From: CAZMNY01 sp964567745
GTDB taxonomy: Bacteria > Planctomycetota > Planctomycetia > Pirellulales > Pirellulaceae
Length of the DNA stretch: 64,000 nt
NCBI GenBank assembly: GCA_964567745.1
Contig: CAZMNY010000029.1
Coordinates: forward strand, 1 to 64,000
Direction: 5' to 3'
This document shows, one piece after another, positions 14,334-23,612 of the stretch (position 1 is the stretch's first letter; each line of letters opens with the position of its first letter). The notes under the pieces were generated by a model. That model saw nothing but the letters and a program-made list of their open reading frames with translations, was not told where the DNA came from and searched no databases. Both the position numbers and the translations under genes were made by a program.

Positions 14334-14840
14334 ATGAGTCACGATCCCAACGACTATCTCGACGCTTGCGACGTCGTTGAAATTCACCATCCCGATGTGC
14401 GACTGCTCTCTAGCAAATTGGCGAGAGGCACTAAAATGTCGACCGCAAAGCGGTGTTTCGAGTTCGTTCGAGACGAAATACGCCACAGTTTTGACCACCA
14501 GCTCAACCCGGTCACGTGCCGAGCATCGGACGTGCTGCAACACCGAACCGGCTACTGTTATACAAAGAGCCACTTACTTTGCGCGCTGCTTCGCGCCAAC
14601 GGTATCCCTGCGGGATTGTGCTACCAGCGATTGGAGGTCGATGACGAGGGGACGAAGCACTGCCTGCACGGATTGAACGCTATCTTCTTGACCGACCACG
14701 GTTGGTATCGAGTTGATGCTCGTGCCAATCGCGAAGATGTGAGAGCCGAATTCAATCCGCCTCATGAGCAGCTCGCCTTCACAACGCTCGGCCCAGGCGA
14801 ATACGATTATACCGGGCATTTACATCCGCTCCTTGCATGA
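14334..14840 (+). CDS. transglutaminase-like protein
   Basis: A 168-residue cytosolic protein with the transglutaminase-like superfamily core. Cys75 lies in GYCYTKSHLLCALLRANGIP, His112 in CLHGLNAIFL and Asp128 in WYRVDARAN, the classical Cys-His-Asp order. The length is that of a single domain without a signal peptide. Such stand-alone proteins are usually cysteine proteases or amide hydrolases of unknown substrate. The preceding helix (AKRCFEFVRDEIRHSFD) is also typical of the family. Confidence 0.8.
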   Translation: MSHDPNDYLDACDVVEIHHPDVRLLSSKLARGTKMSTAKRCFEFVRDEIRHSFDHQLNPVTCRASDVLQHRTGYCYTKSHLLCALLRANGIPAGLCYQRLEVDDEGTKHCLHGLNAIFLTDHGWYRVDARANREDVRAEFNPPHEQLAFTTLGPGEYDYTGHLHPLLA

Positions 14841-14912
14841 CGTCGTTAGGTGCCTTCGCGACCATCCAACCTGGGATGCGGTCCTCGAGCATCTTCCAGA
14901 TGCGGTGGCCGA

Positions 14913-15944
14913 TTAACGTCTTTTGGGTTTGGGACCGGACCAACTCGCCGTGTTCAATGCAAAATACTTGTTGACGAACGGCGGCTTCTTCCGACTGGCG
15001 TACCAGATGCGAAAGCTACCGTCCGGTAGCTGCATGACGGATTGGCTCGTCACATAATTTGACTCCCACTCGCGGTTCGGATCAGGTCGCAGCACAGGAT
15101 TACCGGGATGCTTGTACCAACGCAGTCCGTCTAGGCTGACGGCAAACCCGAGCGCCGTCGCGGCCGGTCGCTTCGACCAATAACTTCCGTACCACATCAG
15201 GTAGACGTCATCGATCTTCAATACGGTCGGGTAGAACAATCGGCCTCGCTCCCAGTCCTGGTCGACAACCACCACCGGCTCCGCCGTGACTCGCCACTTC
15301 CGCCCGTCGGAACTGGAGGCGTGCCGCATGATCCATGGGTCCGCGCCGACGTCGGTGTACCACATTTGATAGACCTGCCCCGTCTTGATCACGGTGGGCG
15401 CATAGACATTCTTTAGCAACGGCTCGGAAGGCGTCGACCAAATGACTCCATCCGAGCTGCTTGATTCGTGAAGCGCATGCAGGCCACTCGGTCCAGCGAA
15501 CCAAGTTGAGCTGAACCAAATTCGCAGCGAATCATTCTCGCGCAGTGTTGTTCCGTTCGGATTTCGCAACACTGTTGGGGTCAGGATCGAGTCCTTCTTA
15601 TTTCCAAAAGTAAAGACGGGGTTCGAACTGTGCTTCTCGAATGCGCGACCGTCCTTGCTTGTCGCCAGTCCCAGCTTGAAGACTCGCTGCCCAACCGTGC
15701 CGCGCGAGCCGCAATACCAAAGCTGAAAACCGCGACCCGTTTTAGCGACCGCAGGCGCGAAGATATGCGAGTCGTCAAAATCGCCGCGTTCGCCAAGTGA
15801 GATGATGGGGCCGTCCGTGTCCCGTTCCCATGTCTGCTCGGCAAACCACCGCTTAAACTCGGCCGGCGTTTCCGCTCGAGCACCCTTCGCCACGACGAGA
15901 GAGAAAATCGCCCAAGACATCAGCAGCCACTTAACCGACTTCAT
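14913..15944 (-). CDS. secreted beta-propeller glycosidase-like protein (GH43/GH32/GH130 fold)
   Basis: A 343-residue exported protein with a signal peptide from MKSVKWLLMSW. The rest is repeated blades of the type FQLWYCGS, LRIWFSS, YQMWYTD, YLMWYGS and FRIWYAS, each preceded by an (S/A)P(T/A)V motif. That is the pattern of five-bladed propeller glycosidases. The ATG at 15944 has GGAG about 10 bases upstream, and longer N-terminal extensions lack a ribosome site and put the signal peptide inside. Substrate unknown. Confidence 0.75.
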   Translation of the reverse strand: MKSVKWLLMSWAIFSLVVAKGARAETPAEFKRWFAEQTWERDTDGPIISLGERGDFDDSHIFAPAVAKTGRGFQLWYCGSRGTVGQRVFKLGLATSKDGRAFEKHSSNPVFTFGNKKDSILTPTVLRNPNGTTLRENDSLRIWFSSTWFAGPSGLHALHESSSSDGVIWSTPSEPLLKNVYAPTVIKTGQVYQMWYTDVGADPWIMRHASSSDGRKWRVTAEPVVVVDQDWERGRLFYPTVLKIDDVYLMWYGSYWSKRPAATALGFAVSLDGLRWYKHPGNPVLRPDPNREWESNYVTSQSVMQLPDGSFRIWYASRKKPPFVNKYFALNTASWSGPKPKRR

Positions 15945-16064
15945 GCGTACCATTCTCCAAAATCGCCCAAGCAATCCGATTGTGTTCGGCTGCCATTCTT
16001 GAACCGTTTCCCAACGCAAAGCGCGACAATGTAATAGCAAGCGAGCTCAGCGCGAGATCGCTGC

Positions 16065-16202
16065 TTAATCCAGCTGCCTAATCGTAACCTGATACCGCTC
16101 CCGAATCTGCTCGGTCAGTTCGTCGATTGACACGGACAGGAACGCTTGAGGGAGATGAATCGGCGTCGGCTGGTTGTCGCCGGCCTCGAATCGCGCCAGC
16201 AT
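16065..16202 (-). pseudogene. C-terminal gene remnant
   Basis: A 45-codon frame, MLARFEAGDNQPTPIHLP... to IRERYQVTIRQLD, looks like the end of a real protein. The neighbouring upstream frames (to about 16450, minus) hold short protein-like pieces such as LLETEGVIRFLGVGLKD in other frames with stops. I read this as a decayed gene of unknown family. Confidence 0.3.
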
Positions 16203-17140
16203 TCCGCCAGCAGCTCGACGCTTTGGGGTCCTTCAATCCGACTCCAAGAAAGCGAATAACTCCCTCCGTCTCCAAGAGGCACCGCATGCCGAGCGCGCGG
16301 CATTTGCGCATATTGGCGCGTTCTCAATGGTGCCGGTTGAGCAATGTGCGAGGAATGATCGCCCCGATAACGACCCGCAAGACTCATACTGCAAAGCTCG
16401 TACCACGTTCACACCAGAATCAAGCATGGCCGCGAGCAACGGGTATTTTATCTATCCGGCGCACGATTTGCGAATCATGGCTAAGATATACATAGTGGGC
16501 TCATGCCTTTCCGGAGTGACCGACCTATGTTGCAAGACAATTCTCTTTGCTTGCGTGGACGGCCGCACTTTCTCTCCGCGCCTCCGTCGATCGCGCTGGC
16601 GATATTGTCGATCCTTTTCGCTGCTGAAGAAGTTGCCTCCCAAAGAACTTGAAAGTCTCTGCAGCCTGCCGACGTTAAGGCAACTCAGCCGCGGGTGCCA
16701 ATACTTGGCTGTCGGGAGCTGGCGATCAACAGTTGGGCGGCGTCCGGCGAGCAAATGCTATTGAGCCGAGAAGTGAATCGAATCGGCAATCAGGTTGAAC
16801 GCCGAAACGTGATGATCAAGGCGTTCTCTGCAGGAGGAACTCATCACGCGACGTACAAGGTTTGAGCTCGACGCGGCGAGAAAAAGCGGCGAATGCAGCA
16901 ACCATCAAGGTGATGGAAGGGCGACTTGCGGACAGAAACGTCCAAAACTAAAGTAAGCCGTTCACCCTGGCAACCAATTGGGTTCCTCCCCGTCAGTTTC
17001 GTCTCAGCCGACCTACACTTGCCCGCTAAGCACGGATGGCGAGAACTCTTTGCCTCACTCGGGACGTGGCAGGCAATCGCCCAACTCACAAAGAACGACA
17101 ACGCTTACAACGAACGACACGCCAAAACAGGAAAAACGAA
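16203..17140. other. long stretch with only degenerate coding traces
   Basis: No intact gene. On the plus strand a frame from ATG 16527 encodes a hydrophobic segment, is cut by TGA at 16650-16652 and continues to 16865 with plausible composition (NSWAASGEQMLLSREVN). It may be another decayed small gene. The promoter of the DUF1080 gene should lie at the right end. Confidence 0.35.
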
Positions 17141-17839
17141 ATGAAACCGCTCGCAACGCTTTGCACCATCATTCTCTTAACCGGACCCGCGATTGCCGAT
17201 GAGTCCGCCTTGAAGAAAGCCTTCGTTGACGGTTCGGGCCACGGCTGGCGAGCGTTGACGGAAGAAGATTTCACCAAGGTCAATTCGGAAGAGGACACCT
17301 GGAGTTGGAAGGATAAAGTCTTGCATTGCACGGGCAGGCCGGTCAGCGTGATGCGAACCAAAAAGCAATTCACCAATTTCGAAATGGTGGTTGAGTGGAT
17401 GCATTTGAAGAGCGCCGGCAACAGCGGCGTATTTGTCTGGACGACGCCGGCCTCGATTGAACGACTTACCAAGGCCGGCAAAGCCGGCCTCCCCGATGGC
17501 ATCGAAGTGCAGGTGCTCGATCTCGAGTACGGCGGAAAAAAGAAGGCCGATTGGTACACGTCTCACGGCGACGTCTTTCCTGTTCGCACTCAGATGAAGC
17601 CGTTTCCTCCCGTGGCCCCGAACGGCAAGCGAAGTTTTCCCTCCAAGAATCTCAGCAAGGGAATCAATCACTGGAACCATTATTACATTCGCGCCATCAA
17701 CGGCGAGGTCCGCCTGTGGGTGAATGGCGAGGAGGTTTCTGGCGGCACGGAGTGTAAACCGAGCTCGGGTTACCTCTGTCTTGAATCGGAAGGTTCTCCG
17801 ATCAAATTCAAGAACTTGCGAATTCGAGAACTGCCCTAG
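17141..17839 (+). CDS. secreted DUF1080 protein (3-keto-disaccharide hydrolase domain)
   Basis: A 232-residue exported protein with signal peptide MKPLATLCTIILLTGPAIA. It then holds one 3-keto-disaccharide hydrolase (DUF1080) domain: WSWKDKVLHCTG, FEMVVEWM, GNSGVFVWT, GIEVQVLD, WNHYYIRAINGEVRLWVNGEEV and a closing GSPIKFKNLRIRELP, in the canonical concanavalin-like order. The family is known to cleave 3-keto-glucosides or to bind glycans. The start at 17141 puts the signal peptide at the N-terminus; an upstream in-frame start would precede it with a basic tail. Confidence 0.9.
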   Translation: MKPLATLCTIILLTGPAIADESALKKAFVDGSGHGWRALTEEDFTKVNSEEDTWSWKDKVLHCTGRPVSVMRTKKQFTNFEMVVEWMHLKSAGNSGVFVWTTPASIERLTKAGKAGLPDGIEVQVLDLEYGGKKKADWYTSHGDVFPVRTQMKPFPPVAPNGKRSFPSKNLSKGINHWNHYYIRAINGEVRLWVNGEEVSGGTECKPSSGYLCLESEGSPIKFKNLRIRELP

Positions 17840-17917
17840 GCACTCGCCGAACTTGCCACACTGCCGCAACAGGAGTCGTCATCAAACGGCTCCAATTATT
17901 CTCCATGAGATCCGCTA

Positions 17918-19429
17918 ATGCCCAACACGATTCATCAAGCCCATTTGATCGACAGTATCGCCGACAGCTTGCAGTTCATGTCGTATTATCATCCGCTCGA
18001 TTTTATCACAGCGGTGAACGACGCCTATGAGCGCGAGCAATCGCAAGCGGCCAAAGCGGCGATAGCGCAGATTCTGATCAACTCGCGAATGTGCGCGCAG
18101 GGAAGACGGCCGATCTGCCAGGACACGGGAATCGTCACCGTATTCGTCCGTGTCGGGATGGAAGTCTGTTGGGATGCGCAATTGTCCGTCACTGAGATGA
18201 TCAACGAAGGCGTTCGTCGAGCGTATTTGAATCCCGATAACGTGTTGCGAGCGTCGATCCTGGCTGACCCGGCCGGCGAACGAAAGAACACCCGAGACAA
18301 CACGCCGGCTGTGATTCATTACGACGTCGTTCCTGGCGACACGGTGGAAGTTCAAATCGCTGCCAAAGGCGGAGGCTCTGAAAACAAAGCCAAACTGGCC
18401 ATGCTCAATCCCTCGGATAGCATCGTTGACTGGGTGCTGGAAACCGTGCCGAAAATGGGCGCCGGCTGGTGTCCTCCCGGAATGCTCGGCATCGGAATTG
18501 GCGGGACGGCGGAGAAGGCGACGGTGCTGGCCAAACGATCGTTGATGGATCCGATCGATATCCATCAATTGCGAGAGCGAGGACCGAGCAACCGCTGCGA
18601 AGAGCTGCGATTGGAGTTGATGGACAAGGTCAACCAGCTCGGCATCGGCGCGCAAGGATTGGGCGGCCTGACGACCGTCTTGGACATCAAGATTCTCGAT
18701 TTCCCAACCCACGCGGCTTCCAAACCGGTCGCGATGATTCCCAATTGCGCCGCGACGCGTCACGCCCACTTTGTGCTGGACGGATCGGGCTCGGCGACGC
18801 TGACTCCGCCAAGCATCGATGATTGGCCGGACATCACTTGGGATCCCGGCGCCGATGCCACTCGAGTCGATCTCGATTCGGTGACGCCGGCGGAGATTCA
18901 GTCGTGGAAGCCGGGGCAAACTATCCTGCTTTCCGGCAAGCTGCTCACTGGCCGCGATGCAGCGCACAAACGAATGACCGAAATGCTCGACCGCGGCGAG
19001 CCGTTGCCGGTCGACTTGTCGGGGCGATTCATTTACTACGTTGGCCCAGTCCAACCGGTGCGCGACGAAGCGGTTGGTCCGGCTGGTCCCACCACATCGA
19101 CGAGGATGGACAAGTTCACACGGCAGATGCTGGCGGAAACCGGCCTGCTCGGCATGGTCGGCAAGGCGGAGCGAGGCGACACGGCCATCGACGCCATAAA
19201 AGAGTTTGGCGCCGTCTATCTGATGGCCGTCGGCGGCGCGGCCTACCTGGTCTCAAAGGCAATCAAGAAATCGCGAGTCGTCGCTTTCGAAGAACTGGGC
19301 ATGGAAGCGATCTACGAATTCGACGTGGAAGACATGCCGGTCACGGTCGCTGTCGACAGTCAAGGCGAATCCGTCCATCGCACCGGCCCTCAAGAATGGC
19401 AACAGATTATTGCGTTGCAAACGCCGTAG
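17918..19429 (+). CDS. fumA: class I fumarate hydratase (iron-sulfur)
   Basis: A 503-residue cytosolic enzyme interconverting fumarate and L-malate in the TCA cycle. The N-terminal alpha domain carries ICQDTG (Cys67), GWCPPGMLGIGIGG (Cys185) and IPNCAATRH (Cys277), the three expected 4Fe-4S ligands. The C-terminal beta domain carries LLSGKLLTGRDAAHKR, YYVGPVQP, GPTTSTRMDKF and VGGAAYL. The length matches single-chain class I fumarases of about 500-550 residues. It is the one clear central-metabolism gene in the window, so it anchors this part as core chromosome. No partner gene lies next to it. Confidence 0.95.
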   Translation: MPNTIHQAHLIDSIADSLQFMSYYHPLDFITAVNDAYEREQSQAAKAAIAQILINSRMCAQGRRPICQDTGIVTVFVRVGMEVCWDAQLSVTEMINEGVRRAYLNPDNVLRASILADPAGERKNTRDNTPAVIHYDVVPGDTVEVQIAAKGGGSENKAKLAMLNPSDSIVDWVLETVPKMGAGWCPPGMLGIGIGGTAEKATVLAKRSLMDPIDIHQLRERGPSNRCEELRLELMDKVNQLGIGAQGLGGLTTVLDIKILDFPTHAASKPVAMIPNCAATRHAHFVLDGSGSATLTPPSIDDWPDITWDPGADATRVDLDSVTPAEIQSWKPGQTILLSGKLLTGRDAAHKRMTEMLDRGEPLPVDLSGRFIYYVGPVQPVRDEAVGPAGPTTSTRMDKFTRQMLAETGLLGMVGKAERGDTAIDAIKEFGAVYLMAVGGAAYLVSKAIKKSRVVAFEELGMEAIYEFDVEDMPVTVAVDSQGESVHRTGPQEWQQIIALQTP

Positions 19430-19733
19430 GCAAACGTCAGCTCACTATGGCATTTAGGCGACAGCGGATCAGTCAAGTCCAGAGAGACAGCCTAGCAAGG
19501 ACAGCACCACGACAGACAGGTCAATAAACACGAACGCAACCATCAAGAATATGAACGAGAAATAGTTATGGTCGCGGCGTATCCCATTTCCGAACACGAT
19601 TAGCTAAACTTCAAAAGAAGTTTGAAGCGAAAGCTTGGCGGCTATTTTGATTCATTGCGATTCAGAACATCTACTCACCTGCGGACTCCTATTTCGCGGT
19701 GCGAACACAACTGCTCATACACAGGCTCAATCG
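19430..19733. other. intergenic region with small hairpin
   Basis: No gene seen. AAACTTC (19606-19612) and GAAGTTT (19617-19623) form a perfect 7-bp hairpin without a following T-run. It could be a weak terminator for fumarase or a regulatory element for the next gene. Confidence 0.4.
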
Positions 19734-21149
19734 ATGAAACGATATCTCCCCATCATCGCCCTCTTGGTTGGAATTGCGTCGTTCGTCAGCGCCGATGAAG
19801 GCAAGAGGGACGAAGGCAAAAAGAATGACAAATCGCGTCGACCAGCAATCACCAAAAAGACGCCAGACCCGCTCCCCGAAGCCGCCCAGCGATTCAATGG
19901 GATGGTTGTCGGCCGATTGGTGAGGAAGGACGTCGAGAAAGGCACATTCATTGTTAACGTCGATGCCGTGCCGCGAGTCTGGCGAAACAGCAAGGCCAAG
20001 GCTCCCAAGAGCATCGTCGGCAAGAACATCGCCATCGATGGCGTTTCTGGCAAGTGGCTCGACGCCCTGCTGCTCGTCAAAGTAGGCGAAACGCTCGAAT
20101 GCGAAGCGAGACACGATGGCGGCAGCGGCCTCACCTTCCCAGGGGAACTCTTGCGCAAGGTGGCGCCGTTCAAACCGTCGGACTATCCGGTCTTGCCCGA
20201 GGCGTTTCGCGGATTCAATGGTGCCGTTGTCGGTAAAATTGTCACGAAGAACGCCGATCTGCTCGAAGTCATCATCCACGTTGAGAAAGTCCTCGATTCT
20301 TGGGAGGACAATGGCGCTAAGAACCCGAAGAGCATCGTTGGAAAACGCGTCATGCTCGGCGGATTCTGGCAAAGGAAAGCCGCCTTTCATGGATTGAAGG
20401 TCGGCGATCGAATTGAAGCTGGACTGAAACACATTGGGCGCCAGAGCGACCATCTGACCGTAGCCAGCTTCGTCCGCAAGTCGACGGGCAAACCTTCAAG
20501 CCCGCAAGAGTCTGAGTCGGGCTTCCGAGGACGCGGTTTCATGGGCGCGCTCGTGGGACGGCTCGTCGAGAAAGATGTCGAAAAGGGCACGCTTGTAATG
20601 AAAGTCGACGCTGTGCCTCGCGTCTGGAAGAAGAACAAGACGCGAAACCCCAAGAGCCTCGTGGGACAGACAGTTGAAATCGAAGGCATTGCGAGCCGAT
20701 TCCTCGACATCCTCCTCACAACCAAGAAGGGCGAGACGCTTGAGGTAGCAGCCCGTCACGACAGCGGCGATCGGCTCACTTTCCCTGGCGAGATGTTTAG
20801 AAAAGTGGCGCCCTACAAGGCCGAAGATTACCCCGTGTTGCCGGAGGGCTTCCGTGGATTCCAAGGCGTTGTCACGGCGAAGATCGTGAAGAAGGACACG
20901 TCGATGCTCGGCTTGGTTGTTCAAGTGGAATCGGTCGACCGCACGTTCGAGAAGAGTCGCGCTGAAAACTCGAAAAGCATCGTGGGAAAGAACGCGATTC
21001 TTGCCGGGTTCTGGCGACGCAAAGAGCTATATGGCAGCCTGAAAGTCGGAGACAAAATTGAAGCCGGTGTTCGACACGAAGTGACAGTCACCGACGTCCT
21101 CTCCGTGTTTGCAAAAGCGCGCAAGGTCGAAGCCGAAAAGAAGAATTGA
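19734..21149 (+). CDS. secreted protein with four tandem repeat domains, unknown family
   Basis: A 471-residue exported protein: signal peptide (1-20), charged linker, then four homologous units at about 54-146, 158-247, 268-360 and 372-463. Units 1 and 3, and 2 and 4, are most alike, so a two-unit block was duplicated. Each unit reads roughly G.VVG.(L/I)V.KD, a beta segment, NPKSIVGK, and KVGD..EAG.RH, which suggests small beta-barrels. The KSIVGK and KVGE/KVGD motifs recur in every unit. I recognise no named domain. It precedes the DUF1549/DUF1553 gene on the same strand by 35 bases and may share its transcript. The start is the ATG before the signal peptide. Confidence 0.7.
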   Translation: MKRYLPIIALLVGIASFVSADEGKRDEGKKNDKSRRPAITKKTPDPLPEAAQRFNGMVVGRLVRKDVEKGTFIVNVDAVPRVWRNSKAKAPKSIVGKNIAIDGVSGKWLDALLLVKVGETLECEARHDGGSGLTFPGELLRKVAPFKPSDYPVLPEAFRGFNGAVVGKIVTKNADLLEVIIHVEKVLDSWEDNGAKNPKSIVGKRVMLGGFWQRKAAFHGLKVGDRIEAGLKHIGRQSDHLTVASFVRKSTGKPSSPQESESGFRGRGFMGALVGRLVEKDVEKGTLVMKVDAVPRVWKKNKTRNPKSLVGQTVEIEGIASRFLDILLTTKKGETLEVAARHDSGDRLTFPGEMFRKVAPYKAEDYPVLPEGFRGFQGVVTAKIVKKDTSMLGLVVQVESVDRTFEKSRAENSKSIVGKNAILAGFWRRKELYGSLKVGDKIEAGVRHEVTVTDVLSVFAKARKVEAEKKN

Positions 21150-21184
21150 CTCCCACGCCTCACGTCCACAAGACTGGATGCGAC

Positions 21185-23599
21185 ATGCGATTGATTGTCT
21201 TTGCGCTAGCTCTGGGCGTCGTTGCGAATCTGCAGCTTTTTGAGCCGCTGAAAGCTCAGGTTCTAGCGCCATCGAGCGAGCGATTTGCGAAATCCGACTT
21301 GAAGGAGACTCCCGATTTCCAGAAGCACGTCGCTCCGTTGCTCGGTCGACTCGGGTGCAACGGACGATCGTGCCATGGATCGTTTCAAGGTCGCGGCGGG
21401 TTTCGGCTATCGCTGTTCGGATACGATTTCAAAATGGACCACGAGGCGCTGCTCGCCAAGTCGTCAGCGGAACAAACGCCTCGTGTGATCAAGAACGGCT
21501 CGGCCGACAGCCTGATGATTCGCAAGCCGTCAATGCAGGTCGATCACCAGGGCGGCCAACTGATTGAACTGGGCTCGTGGCAGCATCATCTGCTCAAGCA
21601 ATGGATTGATTCCGGCGCCGCAGGCAGCGAAAAACGGCATGAACTCGAGCGACTGGAGCTTGAGCCGAGCGAAGTGGTTTTCACGACGAAATTGCAATCC
21701 GTTAAGTTGAAGGTTGTCGCGGTTTGGGAAGACGGAAGCCGAGAAGATGTGACTCCGCTATGCCGCTTTCGCTCCAATGACGATTCGATCGTCGCGATCG
21801 ACGACGACGGCATGCTGACCGCGACGGGCCGAGGCGACACCCATGTGATCGCTTTCTACGACAACGGCGTCGGGGCCGTTCCTGTGCTGCGAGCATTTTC
21901 GGATCATGTCGAGCCGCTCAATCCGGAACCGACCAACAAAGTCTCAATCGATAGCTTCATTGAGGCCAAACTGACAAAACTCGGAATCCAGCCGTCGCGG
22001 CTCTGTACGGACACCGAGTTTCTTCGACGCGTTAGCATCGACTTGACCGGAACTCTACCAACGCCCAGTGAGGTCCAGGAATTTGTCGCCGATCCTTTCG
22101 ATGGCAAGCGCAAACGCAAGATCGGCGAATTATTGAGTCGTCCGGCGTACGCGGCTTGGTGGACCAATCGACTGTGCGACTACACCGGCTGCAATCCGAA
22201 CCAGCAAGCGGAATTGGGCCAGGAGACATCGGTGCAGTGGTTCACCTGGATCAACAAGCGTCTACAGGACAACATGCCGTACGATGAATTCGTCGAACGA
22301 ATCGTTCTGGCCCAAAGTCGCGGCGATGGTCAAGCGTACGATGACTACGCGTCGAGCACGACGGCGCATTATCGAGACGAAACGGGCGAGGCGTTCAGTC
22401 AGCGTCAGACCATGCCGCATTACTGGAGTCGCCGCTCGCAAACGAAGTCCGAGGACAAGGCTCTGGCTTTCGCGCACAGCTTCCTCGGAATTCGCCTCAT
22501 GTGCGCACAATGCCACAAGCACCCCTTCGCGCCGTGGACCCAATCCGACTTCCAACAGTTCAGCAAGTTTTTTGACAACGTCAAGTTTGGAGTCGTCCCG
22601 GAAACCGACAAGCGATATCGAGAGTTGGCTCGGCAGGTCGGACTCAACGTCCGCGGCAAGAATGGCTCCTCGGTTCGCAAGGACGTGCTGCGGCGCTTGA
22701 AGCCGGGGCAAACGATTCCATGGCGCGAGGTGCACATCACCAAACGATCCGAGCCGATAACGCTGAGCCTCTTGCGCAGTCGAAAGATCACACTTACCGG
22801 TGGCGGCGACCCTCGGGCCGCGATCATGCGGTGGATGAAACAGCCGGATAACCCCTGGTTCGCGCGAGCTTTCGTCAATCGCGTTTGGGCCGGTTATTTT
22901 CATGTCGGAATCATCGAGCCGCCAGACGACCTCAACCCGGCGAACCCGCCCAGTCACCCAAAATTGCTCGACTGGCTGACGCACGGCTTCGTCAAAAGTG
23001 GCTATGACATGAAGTGGCTGCATCGCGAGATCGTTTCAAGCAAAGCGTATCAGCGAAGTTGGAAACCGAATTCCACTAACCGCGACGATCGAGGCAACTT
23101 CAGTCGAGCGATTCCGCGGCGACTTCCCGCCGAAGTGATTTATGACATCGTCAAACAGGCCGTTGCCGGATCGGACAAACAAGAAGAAGTGCGAACCGAC
23201 TTAACTCGACGCGCCATCGGGCACCTCTCAATGCGATTGGCTGGGACGTACGCGATGCACGTATTCGGCAAGCCGGAGCGGGCGGTTAATTGCGACTGCG
23301 AGCGCGTCAGCAAGCCGACGCTTCTGGCGGCGATCTTCCTGCAAAACGACCCGCTCGTCGAACAGCGATTGGTCGAGAGCGGCTGGCTCCAAGAGATCGG
23401 CACAAAAGAACAAGCTGGAGGCAAATCGGATCCGAGCAACCTAATTCGAACTGCCTGGCTGCGCACGGTGAATCGTCTTCCGCGCGAAGACGAACAGAGT
23501 CGCGCTGCGAAACATCTGGCGAATGCGGCTTCGCAAACCGACGGAATGCGCGACATCTTGTGGGCGCTGATAAACACTAAAGAGTTCATCCTAAACTGA
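21185..23599 (+). CDS. DUF1549/DUF1553 protein with cytochrome-like motifs and Big_2 domain
   Basis: An 804-residue secreted planctomycete protein. A signal peptide is followed by CNGRSCHG (Cys58, Cys63-His64), a C-x4-CH variant of the haem motif. A Big_2-like Ig domain (about 155-240; VAVWEDGSREDVT) follows, then DUF1549 with CAQCHKHPF (Cys440, Cys443-His444, a normal CxxCH), and DUF1553 to the C-terminus (ANPPSHPKLLDWL, RRLPAEVIYD). The family is confined largely to Planctomycetes/Verrucomicrobia and has no proven biochemical role. It is followed 13 bases later by a DUF1501 gene, its usual partner. The ATG at 21185 is preferred to a TTG upstream. Confidence 0.92.
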   Translation: MRLIVFALALGVVANLQLFEPLKAQVLAPSSERFAKSDLKETPDFQKHVAPLLGRLGCNGRSCHGSFQGRGGFRLSLFGYDFKMDHEALLAKSSAEQTPRVIKNGSADSLMIRKPSMQVDHQGGQLIELGSWQHHLLKQWIDSGAAGSEKRHELERLELEPSEVVFTTKLQSVKLKVVAVWEDGSREDVTPLCRFRSNDDSIVAIDDDGMLTATGRGDTHVIAFYDNGVGAVPVLRAFSDHVEPLNPEPTNKVSIDSFIEAKLTKLGIQPSRLCTDTEFLRRVSIDLTGTLPTPSEVQEFVADPFDGKRKRKIGELLSRPAYAAWWTNRLCDYTGCNPNQQAELGQETSVQWFTWINKRLQDNMPYDEFVERIVLAQSRGDGQAYDDYASSTTAHYRDETGEAFSQRQTMPHYWSRRSQTKSEDKALAFAHSFLGIRLMCAQCHKHPFAPWTQSDFQQFSKFFDNVKFGVVPETDKRYRELARQVGLNVRGKNGSSVRKDVLRRLKPGQTIPWREVHITKRSEPITLSLLRSRKITLTGGGDPRAAIMRWMKQPDNPWFARAFVNRVWAGYFHVGIIEPPDDLNPANPPSHPKLLDWLTHGFVKSGYDMKWLHREIVSSKAYQRSWKPNSTNRDDRGNFSRAIPRRLPAEVIYDIVKQAVAGSDKQEEVRTDLTRRAIGHLSMRLAGTYAMHVFGKPERAVNCDCERVSKPTLLAAIFLQNDPLVEQRLVESGWLQEIGTKEQAGGKSDPSNLIRTAWLRTVNRLPREDEQSRAAKHLANAASQTDGMRDILWALINTKEFILN

Positions 23600-23612
23600 C
23601 GAGTCGACTTGT

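Noticed and set aside
16174..16764. 196-codon plus-strand frame
   Set aside because: Arg/Ser-rich random composition, overlaps frames with better remnants, and no start context.
17915..19054. 379-codon open frame antisense to fumarase
   Set aside because: The plus-strand fumarase has all family motifs; the antisense frame is a by-product of GC-rich codon bias and shows no family pattern.
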